Source of the DNA: a virus
Strand: one strand, 5' to 3'
IMG/VR virus record: IMGVR_UViG_3300037041_001227
Coordinates: 1 to 35,693 of that record
DNA length: 35,693 nt
Position 1 is the first letter of the stretch; each line of letters starts with the position of its first letter. Shown here piece by piece: positions 7,403 through 14,546 of the stretch. Made by a program: the position numbers and the translations under genes. The notes under the pieces were generated by a model. The model was not told the DNA's origin and made no database searches. It was given only the letters and a program-made list of their open reading frames with translations.

Positions 7403-8056
7403 ATGAAATTTCAACTCAATGAGTCTGAAAAACAAAGAATCAAAGAACTTTATGGTATCCAAGAACAAAATTGGTTAACCAATTGGTTCGACATGATTGG
7501 GGATTACTTCAGTCCTGACGAACCTGAAGAAAAATCCCAACCTGTTTCCACACCATCATCATCGGCTTATATCACACCTCTTCTTAATCCTTTGGTTGAT
7601 CATATGAAAAAATATGAAGAGTTTGTGCCTTTTGCATATTATGATGGTAGATATCCACCTGTTCCCGCCAATGAAGACAAGAGTAAAAAAGGAACTTTAA
7701 CCATTGGATATGGAACTACCGATCCAAAACATGCTAAAATCGGTAATAAAATTACTGAAAAAGTTGCAAGTGATTTGTTAAAAAATCATTTGAACACTGA
7801 ATGTAAACGTTGTATTGAGAGTTGGAAAAGAGATAATAATATAAAAGTTTTGGATAGAAACATTGTGTTGTCTCTTATGGATATGATCTATGTTAATGGA
7901 TGTACTGGATTCAGAAGATCCAATGTTGCAACTAGTTTAGAAAATGAAAATTACAAACAAGCTGCTAACAATATAAAAAATGGTAATTGGGGTAACTCCT
8001 CAAGAAGAAATGATAACGTAAATAAATTTTTCTGTAAATCAGGTTTGTGTAAATGA
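7403..8056 (+). CDS. GH24 phage-type lysozyme with N-terminal leader
   Basis: A 217-residue muramidase. Residues ~60-210 show the GH24 pattern: catalytic glutamate in KKYEEFVPFAYYDG (E72/E73), then LTIGYGTTD, a helical middle and a C-terminal GxxxFRRSNVATSL/W-GNSSRRN region equivalent to the phage lysozyme core. Residues 1-22 (MKFQLNESEKQRIKELYGIQ) are a separate helical leader joined by a Pro/Ser linker, not part of the enzyme and not a signal peptide. The leader is shared with unrelated neighbours, so this may be a virion lysozyme used during entry rather than an endolysin. Its stop overlaps the DHH gene. Confidence 0.88.
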   Translation: MKFQLNESEKQRIKELYGIQEQNWLTNWFDMIGDYFSPDEPEEKSQPVSTPSSSAYITPLLNPLVDHMKKYEEFVPFAYYDGRYPPVPANEDKSKKGTLTIGYGTTDPKHAKIGNKITEKVASDLLKNHLNTECKRCIESWKRDNNIKVLDRNIVLSLMDMIYVNGCTGFRRSNVATSLENENYKQAANNIKNGNWGNSSRRNDNVNKFFCKSGLCK

Positions 8057-9465
8057 AAAAGTTAATCAAAGAAGGTGGTATTCGAGATATTAAAGCGTTA
8101 GCTAAAAGATACCCAAAGGCTAAAATATATTTTCACCAAGATTTAGATGGTGTCACCACCGCTCTTGCAATGAGGGAATATCTAAAATCAAATGGTATTG
8201 ATGTTGTTGATACTGAGATCATTCAATATGGTGATAAAGAATTTGCAATTAAAAAGTTGGACGCTGAAGGTGATACGATGCCTGTTCTTGTGGACTTTGC
8301 ACATGGTAAACCCATGTTCACCATACATACTGACCACCACGACAGACAAGCGGGTGCTGAAGATACCAAATCTAAATCTTTCAGATCGGCAAGATCAAAT
8401 GTTGAAACAATATCTCAGGTCGTATCTCCAAAAGATATATTCACCTCTGACGATATCAAACTTATCTCTACCGTTGACTCGGCTAACTTTAAAACTTTTG
8501 GTATTAAACCCAAAGATGTAATGAATTATATTCTCACTTTGGATAAAGAAGGTAAGTTGGAAAAGAATAAGATGGCGTTGGGTTTAATTGTTAACAAACT
8601 TATTTTGGCTTACAAAAACAAGCCTGGGTTTATGGAAGAGTTGGTTATGAATGCAAGTCCTTCACTTTTGAATATCTATCAAAGTATTAAAAATATTGCC
8701 AAAAATAGAAACTTCGCTAGTCCTGAAGAGATGCAGAAAAACCAAGAGTTATATGTTCAATCTCAAAAAGATTCGAAAGATGTAGTTTATGAGGATGGTA
8801 TTATCAAACAATATGGTGGAGGATCGATGTTTAAACCAGGTTCATACGATCGATATACACCTTTTGAAAACTACCCCGAAGCTGATTTCTTAGTAATCGC
8901 ATGGCCTCTTGGATTAGTTCAAGCAAGTTGTAATCCATTCAAAGAAGATAGAGCTCTTAAAGGTGTGGATTTAGGAAAGATTAAAGACGAGATCTTATCT
9001 GAGAATATGGATTGGATGAAAAAAGAAATGGTACCACTCTCAACCTTGAAGTGGATTTCTGAAACTTCAGCTAATGAATCAAGTGTTGGTTTTACTTCTA
9101 CAGATCTCAAGGCTTTTTACATGGACAAAGTTCAAGCGGGTAATGAAGAATATATCTCACGTTTGGATGATATCATGGATAAGAAATTTAAGGAACTAAC
9201 TGAAGAAGAGTTGATGATTTTAGATTCATTTGCGATACCGTTCTATGACTTAGTAATCGAAAATTCAGGTGGACATAAATGTATCACCAACATCTCAGGT
9301 CTTAATTATCTGAGAAGATCCAAAAGACCACCTCAAGGTGATTACAGAAAACCTGCGGGTGCTCCTCCGACAAAATACATACAAGGAGTTAAGTATTTTC
9401 AGGAACAGATGTTCGAAAAACTTAAGGAATATATTAAAAGTAAAGAAGACTCAGGTGTTGAGTAA
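8053..9465 (+). CDS. DHH-family phosphoesterase
   Basis: A 470-residue protein of the DHH superfamily, which includes RecJ exonucleases, nanoRNases and cyclic dinucleotide phosphodiesterases. Metal-site motifs are visible: FHQDLDGVTTALAM (D30, D32), VLVDFAHG (D81), HTDHHDRQAG (D94-H96) and STVDSANF. Near the C-terminus SGGHKCITNISG resembles the GGH substrate motif of DHHA1 domains. Cleavage of single-stranded nucleic acid or short oligonucleotides is most likely; the substrate is not determinable here. The N-terminus MKKLIKEGGIRDIKALAKR loosely matches the local leader. It overlaps the lysozyme gene by four bases and the opposing DUF192 gene by 15. Confidence 0.82.
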   Translation: MKKLIKEGGIRDIKALAKRYPKAKIYFHQDLDGVTTALAMREYLKSNGIDVVDTEIIQYGDKEFAIKKLDAEGDTMPVLVDFAHGKPMFTIHTDHHDRQAGAEDTKSKSFRSARSNVETISQVVSPKDIFTSDDIKLISTVDSANFKTFGIKPKDVMNYILTLDKEGKLEKNKMALGLIVNKLILAYKNKPGFMEELVMNASPSLLNIYQSIKNIAKNRNFASPEEMQKNQELYVQSQKDSKDVVYEDGIIKQYGGGSMFKPGSYDRYTPFENYPEADFLVIAWPLGLVQASCNPFKEDRALKGVDLGKIKDEILSENMDWMKKEMVPLSTLKWISETSANESSVGFTSTDLKAFYMDKVQAGNEEYISRLDDIMDKKFKELTEEELMILDSFAIPFYDLVIENSGGHKCITNISGLNYLRRSKRPPQGDYRKPAGAPPTKYIQGVKYFQEQMFEKLKEYIKSKEDSGVE

Positions 9466-9804
9466 TACGAAAGGGTCACCCTCTTTGATAGAGTTCTCTT
9501 CACAATAACCACCTGGTAGTTCCAAAACTATATTTCCGATACCTGAGTAACTTTCACAATCTTCACCTGAACATGGTGGACAATCTCTGTGGATTTTATT
9601 CACTACATTATTCTTAATAAAAAGAATATCCAAAGGTATTACACAATCCTTCATCCAAAAAGAATGAGATAGTTTATTCATTAGAAAGACCATCGATTGA
9701 AAGTCCGAAAAAGTTTTACCCATCATTCCTTCTTCAATCTGTTGTGGGGTTGCACAAACTTTAGACGTTAATACTTTATCTTTCAATTTTACATTTGTAA
9801 TCAT
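9451..9804 (-). CDS. DUF192 (UPF0127) family protein
   Basis: From ATG 9804 the product is 117 residues; the longer frame from 9843 would place the start upstream of the TATATTTATC element and is disfavoured. The DUF192 pattern is clear: QIEEGMMGKTF, then MVFLMNKLSHSFWMKDCVIPLDILFI, then a GNIVLELPGGYCEENSIKEGD end. The family is small, often secreted, and of uncertain function, frequent in phages and environmental bacteria. It faces the DHH gene, overlapping by 15 bases at the 3' ends. Confidence 0.82.
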   Translation of the reverse strand: MITNVKLKDKVLTSKVCATPQQIEEGMMGKTFSDFQSMVFLMNKLSHSFWMKDCVIPLDILFIKNNVVNKIHRDCPPCSGEDCESYSGIGNIVLELPGGYCEENSIKEGDPFVLLNT

Positions 9805-9805
9805 A

Positions 9806-9816
9806 TTGATAAATAT
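9806..9816 (-). promoter_or_regulatory. TATATTTATC element for the DUF192 gene
   Basis: On the minus strand GTATATTTATC lies only a few bases upstream of ATG 9804, so a transcript started here would be nearly leaderless. Confidence 0.5.
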
Positions 9817-9846
9817 ACCGATAGTTGTGTTGAAAAAACCCAAGAC

Positions 9847-9877
9847 TTGATTTAACGGGTATTTCTTACTAAATTTA
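9847..9877 (+). promoter_or_regulatory. Promoter TTG-N20-TAAATTTA
   Basis: TTG at 9847-9849 and TAAATTTA at 9870-9877, 20 bases apart, 23 bases before the Nudix start. It would drive the operon at 9901-11794. Confidence 0.5.
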
Positions 9878-9900
9878 CGAATACATCAATCATTTTAAAG

Positions 9901-10290
9901 ATGAGAAGATCGGCAGGAATACTTATAAGGGTTAAAAATGAAGTTCTACTTTGTAAACGAAGTATGGATTGTAAGACCCTACCAGGGTTTTGGTCAATAC
10001 CTGGTGGAGGTATCGAACAAAATGAATCTAGTCAAAGTGCGGCAATAAGAGAATTTTACGAAGAAACAAATATCTCCATAAATGTACCATTACTTTATAT
10101 CGGTACATCTATTGAGAAAAAGTCGAATCACAAGATGGATGTTTTCTTGGTTGACTTTGATGAAAAAATTTCTGTATCTTTAGAAAAAGCTCGAGATGGA
10201 TTTGAACATATTGAATGTGGATATTTTCCAATAGATAATTTGCCAACTCCAATACCCGAAAAATTAAAACAAATAATTAAACAAATTTAA
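9901..10290 (+). CDS. Nudix hydrolase
   Basis: A 129-residue MutT-like protein with the Nudix box at residues ~39-61: GGGIEQNESSQSAAIREF then YEETNI, matching G-x5-E-x7-R-E-U-x-E-E except that the final Gly is Asn. The Glu residues that bind metal are intact. Family members hydrolyse nucleoside diphosphates linked to another moiety; phage versions often clean damaged nucleotides or act on capped RNA. The precise substrate cannot be read from sequence. First gene of an operon with FKBP, two small genes and SLT. Confidence 0.88.
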   Translation: MRRSAGILIRVKNEVLLCKRSMDCKTLPGFWSIPGGGIEQNESSQSAAIREFYEETNISINVPLLYIGTSIEKKSNHKMDVFLVDFDEKISVSLEKARDGFEHIECGYFPIDNLPTPIPEKLKQIIKQI

Positions 10291-10294
10291 AAAA

Positions 10295-10726
10295 ATGGCA
10301 GTAGTAAAAGGAGACAAGGTAAAAGTTCACTATCGCGGGACTTTAACAGAAAATGGACTTGAGTTCGATAGTTCATATGAAAGAAATGAAACTTTGAATT
10401 TCGAAGTTGGAAGTGGTCAGATGATTCAAGGTTTCGATAACGCCCTTCTTGGTATGGAAAAGGGTGACACCAAACAAGTTACAATTTCCGCTAACGAAGC
10501 ATATGGAGAATCTCGTGAGGAAGCGATTCAGAGTGTTCCCAAAACCAACTTCCCACCCAACTTTGATGGAAAAGTAGGATCTATGGTTCAAGGACAAAAT
10601 CAGATGGGTCACCCAATTCAAGCTTTGATTGTTGAAGAACAAGACGATTCTTATGTTTTGGATTTTAATCATCCACTTGCGGGTAAAGAACTTAATTTCT
10701 CGATTGAACTCGTTGATGTTGAATGA
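10295..10726 (+). CDS. slyD: SlyD-type FKBP peptidyl-prolyl isomerase
   Basis: A 143-residue FKBP of the SlyD layout: KGDKVKVHYRGTL, FDSSYERNETLNFEVGSGQM, IQGFDNALLGMEKGDTKQV, an inserted chaperone (IF) segment at ~70-120, and the closing LDFNHPLAGKELNFSIELVD. It lacks the His-rich C-terminal tail of E. coli SlyD, so metal storage is unlikely. It would catalyse prolyl isomerisation and assist folding in the cytoplasm. A phage-encoded folding helper could serve structural protein maturation (inference). Four bases separate it from the Nudix gene. Confidence 0.92.
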   Translation: MAVVKGDKVKVHYRGTLTENGLEFDSSYERNETLNFEVGSGQMIQGFDNALLGMEKGDTKQVTISANEAYGESREEAIQSVPKTNFPPNFDGKVGSMVQGQNQMGHPIQALIVEEQDDSYVLDFNHPLAGKELNFSIELVDVE

Positions 10727-10753
10727 ATAAAATAAACTTTTAAACCAAAAAAA

Positions 10754-10966
10754 ATGGAAGTAAAAAGAAGACTCGTAGAAGCTCTGAGGATGAAATACAG
10801 GGCGGATATGGAATTGGCTTCGGCCACACTTCAGGTATATCTCGATCGACCTGCAGGTATTGGAGAACACCCACAAATCTTGGATGAGATGGATAAACTT
10901 GTTGAGGACTACGCAAACGCAAAAGACAAACTGCACGCACTTGAGGATGGAACATTAATTGATTGA
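10754..10966 (+). CDS. Small T4-type phage protein (GIGEHP family)
   Basis: A 70-residue helical protein. The pattern A-x-x-x-V-Y-L-x-x-P-A/V-G-I-G-E-H-P (here LQVYLDRPAGIGEHPQILDE) followed by a helix rich in Ala, Glu and Lys is familiar from many T4-like phages of marine bacteria, where it has no assigned role. Recognition is from memory of that motif. It overlaps the start of the next gene region by the stop only. Confidence 0.65.
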   Translation: MEVKRRLVEALRMKYRADMELASATLQVYLDRPAGIGEHPQILDEMDKLVEDYANAKDKLHALEDGTLID

Positions 10967-10968
10967 TT

Positions 10969-11268
10969 ATGAATAAGGAAAACTTGAATAAACTGTGGGA
11001 ATTTACCAAAAAGATAATTAATTACGCCTTTCTTTTGATTGTATTGGGGACTGGTTTTTATATTGGAAAAATGTACACAGAATACTTCCCAGAGGAAGAA
11101 AAAGATGAACCAACCTCCTCAACTGATGTCTCAATAGCGATTGACGATAAAAACCGTATATTTATTATAGATAAGGATTCAGGTGAATACCAAGTCTTGA
11201 GTGACTCGGTGGGGGTAACCATTTTCAAAATGTACGCCTCACGAATCTATAATACTCAACCAAAGTAA
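10969..11268 (+). CDS. Small single-pass membrane protein
   Basis: From ATG 10969 (the TTG at 10963 is less likely) the product is 99 residues: MNKENLNKLWEFTKKI, one hydrophobic segment at ~19-36, then an acidic linker and a C-terminal domain with IDDKNRIFIIDKDSGEYQVL. It is likely anchored in the inner membrane with a small soluble domain. The next gene encodes a membrane-anchored transglycosylase, so a lysis or envelope role is plausible but unproven. Confidence 0.55.
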   Translation: MNKENLNKLWEFTKKIINYAFLLIVLGTGFYIGKMYTEYFPEEEKDEPTSSTDVSIAIDDKNRIFIIDKDSGEYQVLSDSVGVTIFKMYASRIYNTQPK

Positions 11269-11272
11269 CAAA

Positions 11273-11794
11273 ATGGAAAAAGTAAAATTTATAACCGTCT
11301 CAATTGTAATGTTAATTGCGGCGACCATATTTGATCATCAAAAGATCAAATCAATCGAAGGAGAAACAAAAGTCGAGTCGGCATCAATTTTACTGAATCA
11401 CGAACCCCCCTGTATTCAGATGTATTATTATATAGAAAAATATTCCAAAGAATACAACATACCTAGAAAATACGCATATGGAATTGCATACAAAGAAACT
11501 GGATACAGGGGACCTTTTCATTGGAGATATAATCATCGTCTTGTGAGTTCAGCGGGGGCTTTAGGTCCCATGCAGATTATGCCTTCCACAGCCACTCACA
11601 TTAATGGAGTTAAAGTTTCGAATGAAAAACTCAAAACTGATATTGAATATAATGTTGAAACATCTATGAAACTTTTGAAGGTGTTGAAACAAAAATATGG
11701 AAGTTGGGAGATCGCCTTTGGTGCTTACAATACAGGTCGACCAATGATTAATCAATACGCACAAGACGTATATCGGTTCGAACCAAGTTGGTAA
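11273..11794 (+). CDS. Lytic transglycosylase (SLT/GH23) with N-terminal anchor
   Basis: A 173-residue protein with a signal or anchor segment (residues ~4-19) and a compact SLT domain: catalytic Glu in YGIAYKETGYRG, then SAGALGPMQIMPSTA, and AFGAYNTG near the end. Together these are the three SLT motifs. It would cleave the glycan strand of peptidoglycan in the periplasm, for lysis or for DNA entry. Last gene of the Nudix-FKBP operon, closed by a terminator at 11801. Confidence 0.9.
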   Translation: MEKVKFITVSIVMLIAATIFDHQKIKSIEGETKVESASILLNHEPPCIQMYYYIEKYSKEYNIPRKYAYGIAYKETGYRGPFHWRYNHRLVSSAGALGPMQIMPSTATHINGVKVSNEKLKTDIEYNVETSMKLLKVLKQKYGSWEIAFGAYNTGRPMINQYAQDVYRFEPSW

Positions 11795-11800
11795 TATAAC

Positions 11801-11827
11801 AACCCCTCACTTAACGAGGGGTTTTTT
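11801..11827 (+). terminator. Rho-independent terminator after the SLT gene
   Basis: Stem CCCCTC/GAGGGG with a 7-base loop and a run of six T; same stem sequence as the terminator after pckA. Confidence 0.9.
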
Positions 11828-11886
11828 CTTTAATTAATTTGACATAAATAAAATTAAAACATATAATTAGTCATCTTTAAAACATC

Positions 11887-12936
11887 ATGAAAGTAAAATT
11901 AGAATACATTTGGTTAGATGGTTATGAACCCGAACCTAACCTCAGAAGTAAAGTTAAGGTAATTGACTCTCCGTCTCACCAAACTGCAGGAAAAAAAGTA
12001 GAGTTTGTCACATTGGAGACTTGTCCCGAGTGGTCATTCGATGGATCTTCAACACATCAAGCGGAGGGTAGTTTCTCTGATTGTGTATTGAAACCTGTTC
12101 GTCTGTATCTAAACCCTTTGAATAGAGGTGTGATACCCTCTTATTTTGTCTTGTGTGAAGTTTATCTCCCCGATGGTACTCCACACCCCACAAACACCCG
12201 ATCGTTGATTGGCGAGGAACAAGAAGATCTTTGGTTCGGATTCGAACAAGAATATACCCTTGTAAAGGATGGACGACCTTTGGGGTTCCCCACCAACGGA
12301 TACCCTGAACCACAAGGAAAATATTATTGTGGTGTAGGTAACGGACAGGTTAATGGACGAATCTTCGTGGATGAACATATGGAGATGTGTATCTTGGCAG
12401 GGATCGAAATTACTGGAACAAACGCTGAGGTTATGCTTGGACAATGGGAATATCAGGTTTTTAGTGAGGGAAAGAAAAAAGCTGGAGATGATCTTTGGAT
12501 TACTCGATATATCCTCGAACAAATGTCTGAGAACTATGGATTTCAGATTGAATTTCACCCTAAACCCGTTCAAGGGGATTGGAACGGATCGGGACTACAT
12601 TGTAACTTCTCGAATCACAAAATGAGAGAGGTGGGTGGAAAAGAATACTTCGAAGGAATCTTCAAACAATTTGAAGATCGACATGAACTTCATATTGAAA
12701 ATTATGGATCAGATAATAATCTTCGTTTGACAGGTCGACACGAAACACAACATATCTCTAAATTCAGTTGGGGTATTTCTAATCGTGGAGCCTCGATTCG
12801 AGTTCCATTGAATACCGCTAAGGACAATTGGAAAGGTGGTTATGTTGAAGATCGGAGACCTGCATCACATGCTGATCCCTACAAGATTGTCAAAGTAATT
12901 TCCGATTCTTTGAATTTAGCTGAGGTAACCGCTTGA
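11887..12936 (+). CDS. Type II (eukaryotic-like) glutamine synthetase
   Basis: A 349-residue enzyme joining ammonia to glutamate with ATP. GSII features are clear: WSFDGSSTHQAEGSFSDCVL in the beta-grasp domain, EQEYTLV, GTNAEVMLGQWEYQV, GDWNGSGLHCNFS, and the C-terminal RLTGRHETQHISKFSWGISN with NRGASIRVP and EDRRPASHADPY. All expected substrate and metal residues appear present. No adenylylation-type regulation is expected of GSII. The gene is monocistronic, between a terminator and the ncRNA promoter; the promoter of the next unit overlaps its stop codon. A glutamine synthetase in a phage cluster suggests redirected nitrogen flow for nucleotide synthesis. Confidence 0.95.
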   Translation: MKVKLEYIWLDGYEPEPNLRSKVKVIDSPSHQTAGKKVEFVTLETCPEWSFDGSSTHQAEGSFSDCVLKPVRLYLNPLNRGVIPSYFVLCEVYLPDGTPHPTNTRSLIGEEQEDLWFGFEQEYTLVKDGRPLGFPTNGYPEPQGKYYCGVGNGQVNGRIFVDEHMEMCILAGIEITGTNAEVMLGQWEYQVFSEGKKKAGDDLWITRYILEQMSENYGFQIEFHPKPVQGDWNGSGLHCNFSNHKMREVGGKEYFEGIFKQFEDRHELHIENYGSDNNLRLTGRHETQHISKFSWGISNRGASIRVPLNTAKDNWKGGYVEDRRPASHADPYKIVKVISDSLNLAEVTA

Positions 12937-12963
12937 CAAATCGAAAAAAAGTTCATACATTTG
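12933..12963 (+). promoter_or_regulatory. Distal ncRNA promoter TTGACA / TACATTTG
   Basis: TTG at 12933-12935 (as TTGACA) and TACATTTG at 12956-12963, 20 bases apart. The -33 box overlaps the glutamine synthetase stop codon. It lies 111 bases upstream of a second, stronger promoter. Confidence 0.75.
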
Positions 12964-12988
12964 TAATCCAAACCAAACGAGGTGAGGG

Positions 12989-13029
12989 TTTTTTCTGAAA
13001 AACGATATATTTATATATCACAGAAAAAA
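12989..13029. repeat. Long AT-rich nested hairpin between the two promoters
   Basis: Outer arms TTTTTTCTG (12989-12997) and CAGAAAAAA (13021-13029) enclose a perfect inner hairpin GATATAT-TT-ATATATC (13004-13019). It sits between the two ncRNA promoters and could attenuate the distal one or end glutamine synthetase readthrough. Confidence 0.7.
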
Positions 13030-13043
13030 ATTGGGGATTTCAC

Positions 13044-13074
13044 TTGACAAAATGAAAATTTAGTTGTAGTTTTG
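13044..13074 (+). promoter_or_regulatory. Proximal ncRNA promoter TTGACA / TAGTTTTG
   Basis: TTGACA at 13044-13049 and TAGTTTTG at 13067-13074, with 20 bases between TTG and the -7 box. It is close to the Bacteroidota consensus and would start transcription near 13080, directly before the structured sequence. Confidence 0.8.
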
Positions 13075-13079
13075 TCACC

Positions 13080-13914
13080 TGAAACTTAAGTTCTTTGATT
13101 AAAACCTTTTATTGATGGTTTAAACGGTTGGCGGCTTGGCGTCGTTAGATAACCCCGGTGACGGGAATAAAGGGTCGGAATTCAGATTTAGCAATCTGAT
13201 GAGATGACCGCAGAACACGAGATGTTCTGACAACCAAGCAAATTACCTACGATAGAAACCCTAAGGGCAACTGCTGAGGGGGTTCTATTATCCTGAGTCC
13301 GTGGAATATCAGGATTGAGGTGGTGACACCAATAGGAAAAGGTAAAGATGACGGTTCGAAACAACCTGCCAGTTGTAAGAGAGCTGAGCATCAGTCTGAT
13401 GGGTATCCGAAGCAGAGAGAATCTGACGATATCCTGAAAGGCCGTGAGTGGCAGACTCACAGAGAGTAGTGTGGTATTCCGTGTCCAAAAGATATGGAGT
13501 CACACCGACAGCACTACTTTCCAAATCCACATTTGCTAAATAATTTACAAATTATAAGCAAAAGCCTGTCGGCGTTGTAAACGAAAGGTGTCTAACACTT
13601 CGAGCCGTGATGGTTAACGAAGTCTACAATAAGATCGCGAGTCTTTTGTAGTCGATTGTGAAAGTTCTAGTAGGAAGGCCAACCTTTAGTGAGTGAAAAC
13701 TCAATAGAAACAAAGTAACAGTTGAGTAGTTTACAACGATACGAGTGGTTACCGATAGTAACCGACACTGATCCGATACCACGGGCAATCGTGGTGGACA
13801 AGTTGGCAACCTGTCATGGGGTACACCAACAAAAGACGGATCACTCAAACGTGTAGTCTCAGCGTAAACTTATTGAATCCCCTAACCTTGACCGTAGTTG
13901 GTTGAGGTTTTTTA
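13080..13914 (+). ncRNA. Giant, highly structured noncoding RNA (~830 nt)
   Basis: No credible coding frame crosses this span, it has its own promoter and terminator, and it folds richly by eye. Perfect or near-perfect helices include 13134-39/13234-39 closing a junction of three hairpins (13154-65, 13182-99, 13211-29); 13290-96/13309-15; 13444-60; 13465-71/13512-18; 13532-62; 13624-51; 13747-63; 13769-75/13837-43 enclosing 13778-95. GNRA tetraloops cap 13154-65 (GTGA), 13319-30 (GTGA) and 13690-703 (GAAA). A 10-bp long-range helix joins 13573-82 with 13729-38. CCGACAG at 13505-11 can pair with CTGTCGG at 13566-72, forming a pseudoknot. Base composition is much less AT-rich than neighbours. 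Size and style recall GOLLD and ROOL RNAs of phages, but I cannot match a consensus; it may be a new class. Confidence 0.85.
13881..13913 (+). terminator. Terminator of the ncRNA
   Basis: CCTAACC (13881-13887) pairs with GGTTGAGG (13900-13907) with one bulge, followed by six T. It defines the 3' end of the RNA. Confidence 0.8.
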
Positions 13915-13921
13915 TGCCGTA

Positions 13922-13951
13922 TTGACAAAAAACAAAAATCACATATATTTA
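13922..13951 (+). promoter_or_regulatory. Promoter TTGACA-N-TATATTTA
   Basis: TTG at 13922-13924 with 19 bases to TATATTTA at 13944-13951. It joins a host-like -33 box to the local TATATTTAT element, linking the two promoter classes, and lies upstream of the 53-residue gene. Confidence 0.6.
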
Positions 13952-13975
13952 TTAGTAGTTAAAACATTTTGAAAA

Positions 13976-14137
13976 ATGAACCATTTAACTGATGACGACG
14001 ACGATCTCACATTTTTGTGGGGTGAGGGTAAGAAAGTTAAAAAATCTAAGAAAGGGGTAAAACCCACCGATGGATTTTGGGAAGACGAGTATTACGACGC
14101 TAGTCAAAAGAAAGGAAGAGGTAAGAAAAAGTTTTGA
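13976..14137 (+). CDS. 53-residue highly charged protein
   Basis: A short gene with an acidic start (MNHLTDDDDDLTFLWGEG), a basic middle (KKVKKSKKGVK), an aromatic acidic patch (FWEDEYYD) and a basic tail (KKGRGKKKF). Own promoter at 13922-13951. The alternating charge suggests a disordered, nucleic-acid-binding peptide. It is the first gene after the large RNA, so a role with that RNA is conceivable but unsupported. Confidence 0.6.
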   Translation: MNHLTDDDDDLTFLWGEGKKVKKSKKGVKPTDGFWEDEYYDASQKKGRGKKKF

Positions 14138-14163
14138 AATCTGAGATTTAATTCGTATCTTTG
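14134..14163 (+). promoter_or_regulatory. Promoter TTG-N19-TATCTTTG
   Basis: TTG at 14134-14136, inside the end of the preceding gene, and TATCTTTG at 14156-14163, 19 bases apart; 17 bases before ATG 14181. Confidence 0.75.
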
Positions 14164-14180
14164 TATCAAACAAAGAAACA

Positions 14181-14447
14181 ATGACTCAGAAGACAATTTC
14201 GATCCTCCATCCTGTTCTCGGACAACTTGTAAAGGAGAACTTCGCTGATGACATTCAGTTCAAGTTGTTCCTCAAGTCTGTAAACGGATGTCTTTCAAAC
14301 GAACGTGACCTCACATTCTATGATGGAAACCACTTTCTTCTTCACGTACCTTTCACGGTTCTGAAGGGATCCATCATCACCACACACGTTGAGATGATTA
14401 CACCTGGTAAGGTATTGATTGAATCGGCGTTGGAAAAAAGCCACTAA
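14181..14447 (+). CDS. Small conserved-looking protein of unknown function
   Basis: An 88-residue protein with consensus promoter and terminator of its own. It opens MTQKTISILHPVLGQLVKEN and continues with predicted strands (DLTFYDGNHFLLHVPF, GSIITTHVEM). No family recognised. Codon choice is less AT-rich than in the neighbouring unknown genes, like the other singly promoted genes here (25065, 761), suggesting strong expression. Confidence 0.6.
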   Translation: MTQKTISILHPVLGQLVKENFADDIQFKLFLKSVNGCLSNERDLTFYDGNHFLLHVPFTVLKGSIITTHVEMITPGKVLIESALEKSH

Positions 14448-14484
14448 GCGTAGGAACAAGGTGGAGTGCCAAAACGGCCCTGGA

Positions 14485-14511
14485 AGTGTCACAGAGATGT
14501 GGCACTTTTTT
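14485..14511 (+). terminator. Terminator after the 88-residue gene
   Basis: AGTGTCAC/GTGGCACT stem with one G-U pair, loop AGAGAT, then six T. An upstream AGTGCC at 14465 could compete for the 3' arm. Confidence 0.8.
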
Positions 14512-14520
14512 CATTTATAG

Positions 14521-14530
14521 TATATTTATA
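14521..14530 (+). promoter_or_regulatory. TATATTTATA element
   Basis: A clear TATATTTATA ends 16 bases before ATG 14547, directly after a terminator, so the next gene needs a promoter here; no -33 TTG box is obvious. Confidence 0.6.
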
Positions 14531-14546
14531 AACAAACCTTTTTATC

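Noticed and set aside
13350-13370. tRNA T-loop-like GGTTCGAAAC
   Set aside because: No acceptor, D or anticodon arm can be formed around it; it is part of the large RNA.
13188-13848. Open frames on the minus strand (13188-13460, 13309-13530, 13624-13848)
   Set aside because: They lie within the structured RNA, overlap each other, have Ser/Leu/Val-rich low-quality protein sequences and no upstream elements on their strand; the plus-strand promoters and terminator explain the region better.
13080-13914. RNase P RNA, tmRNA, group I or group II intron
   Set aside because: No GAGGAAAGTCCG-type RNase P core, no tag frame or tRNA-like end, no group II domain V sequence and no intron-encoded protein. 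AAGATATGGAGTC at 13489-13501 recalls the group I S element but is explained by a local 10-bp hairpin.
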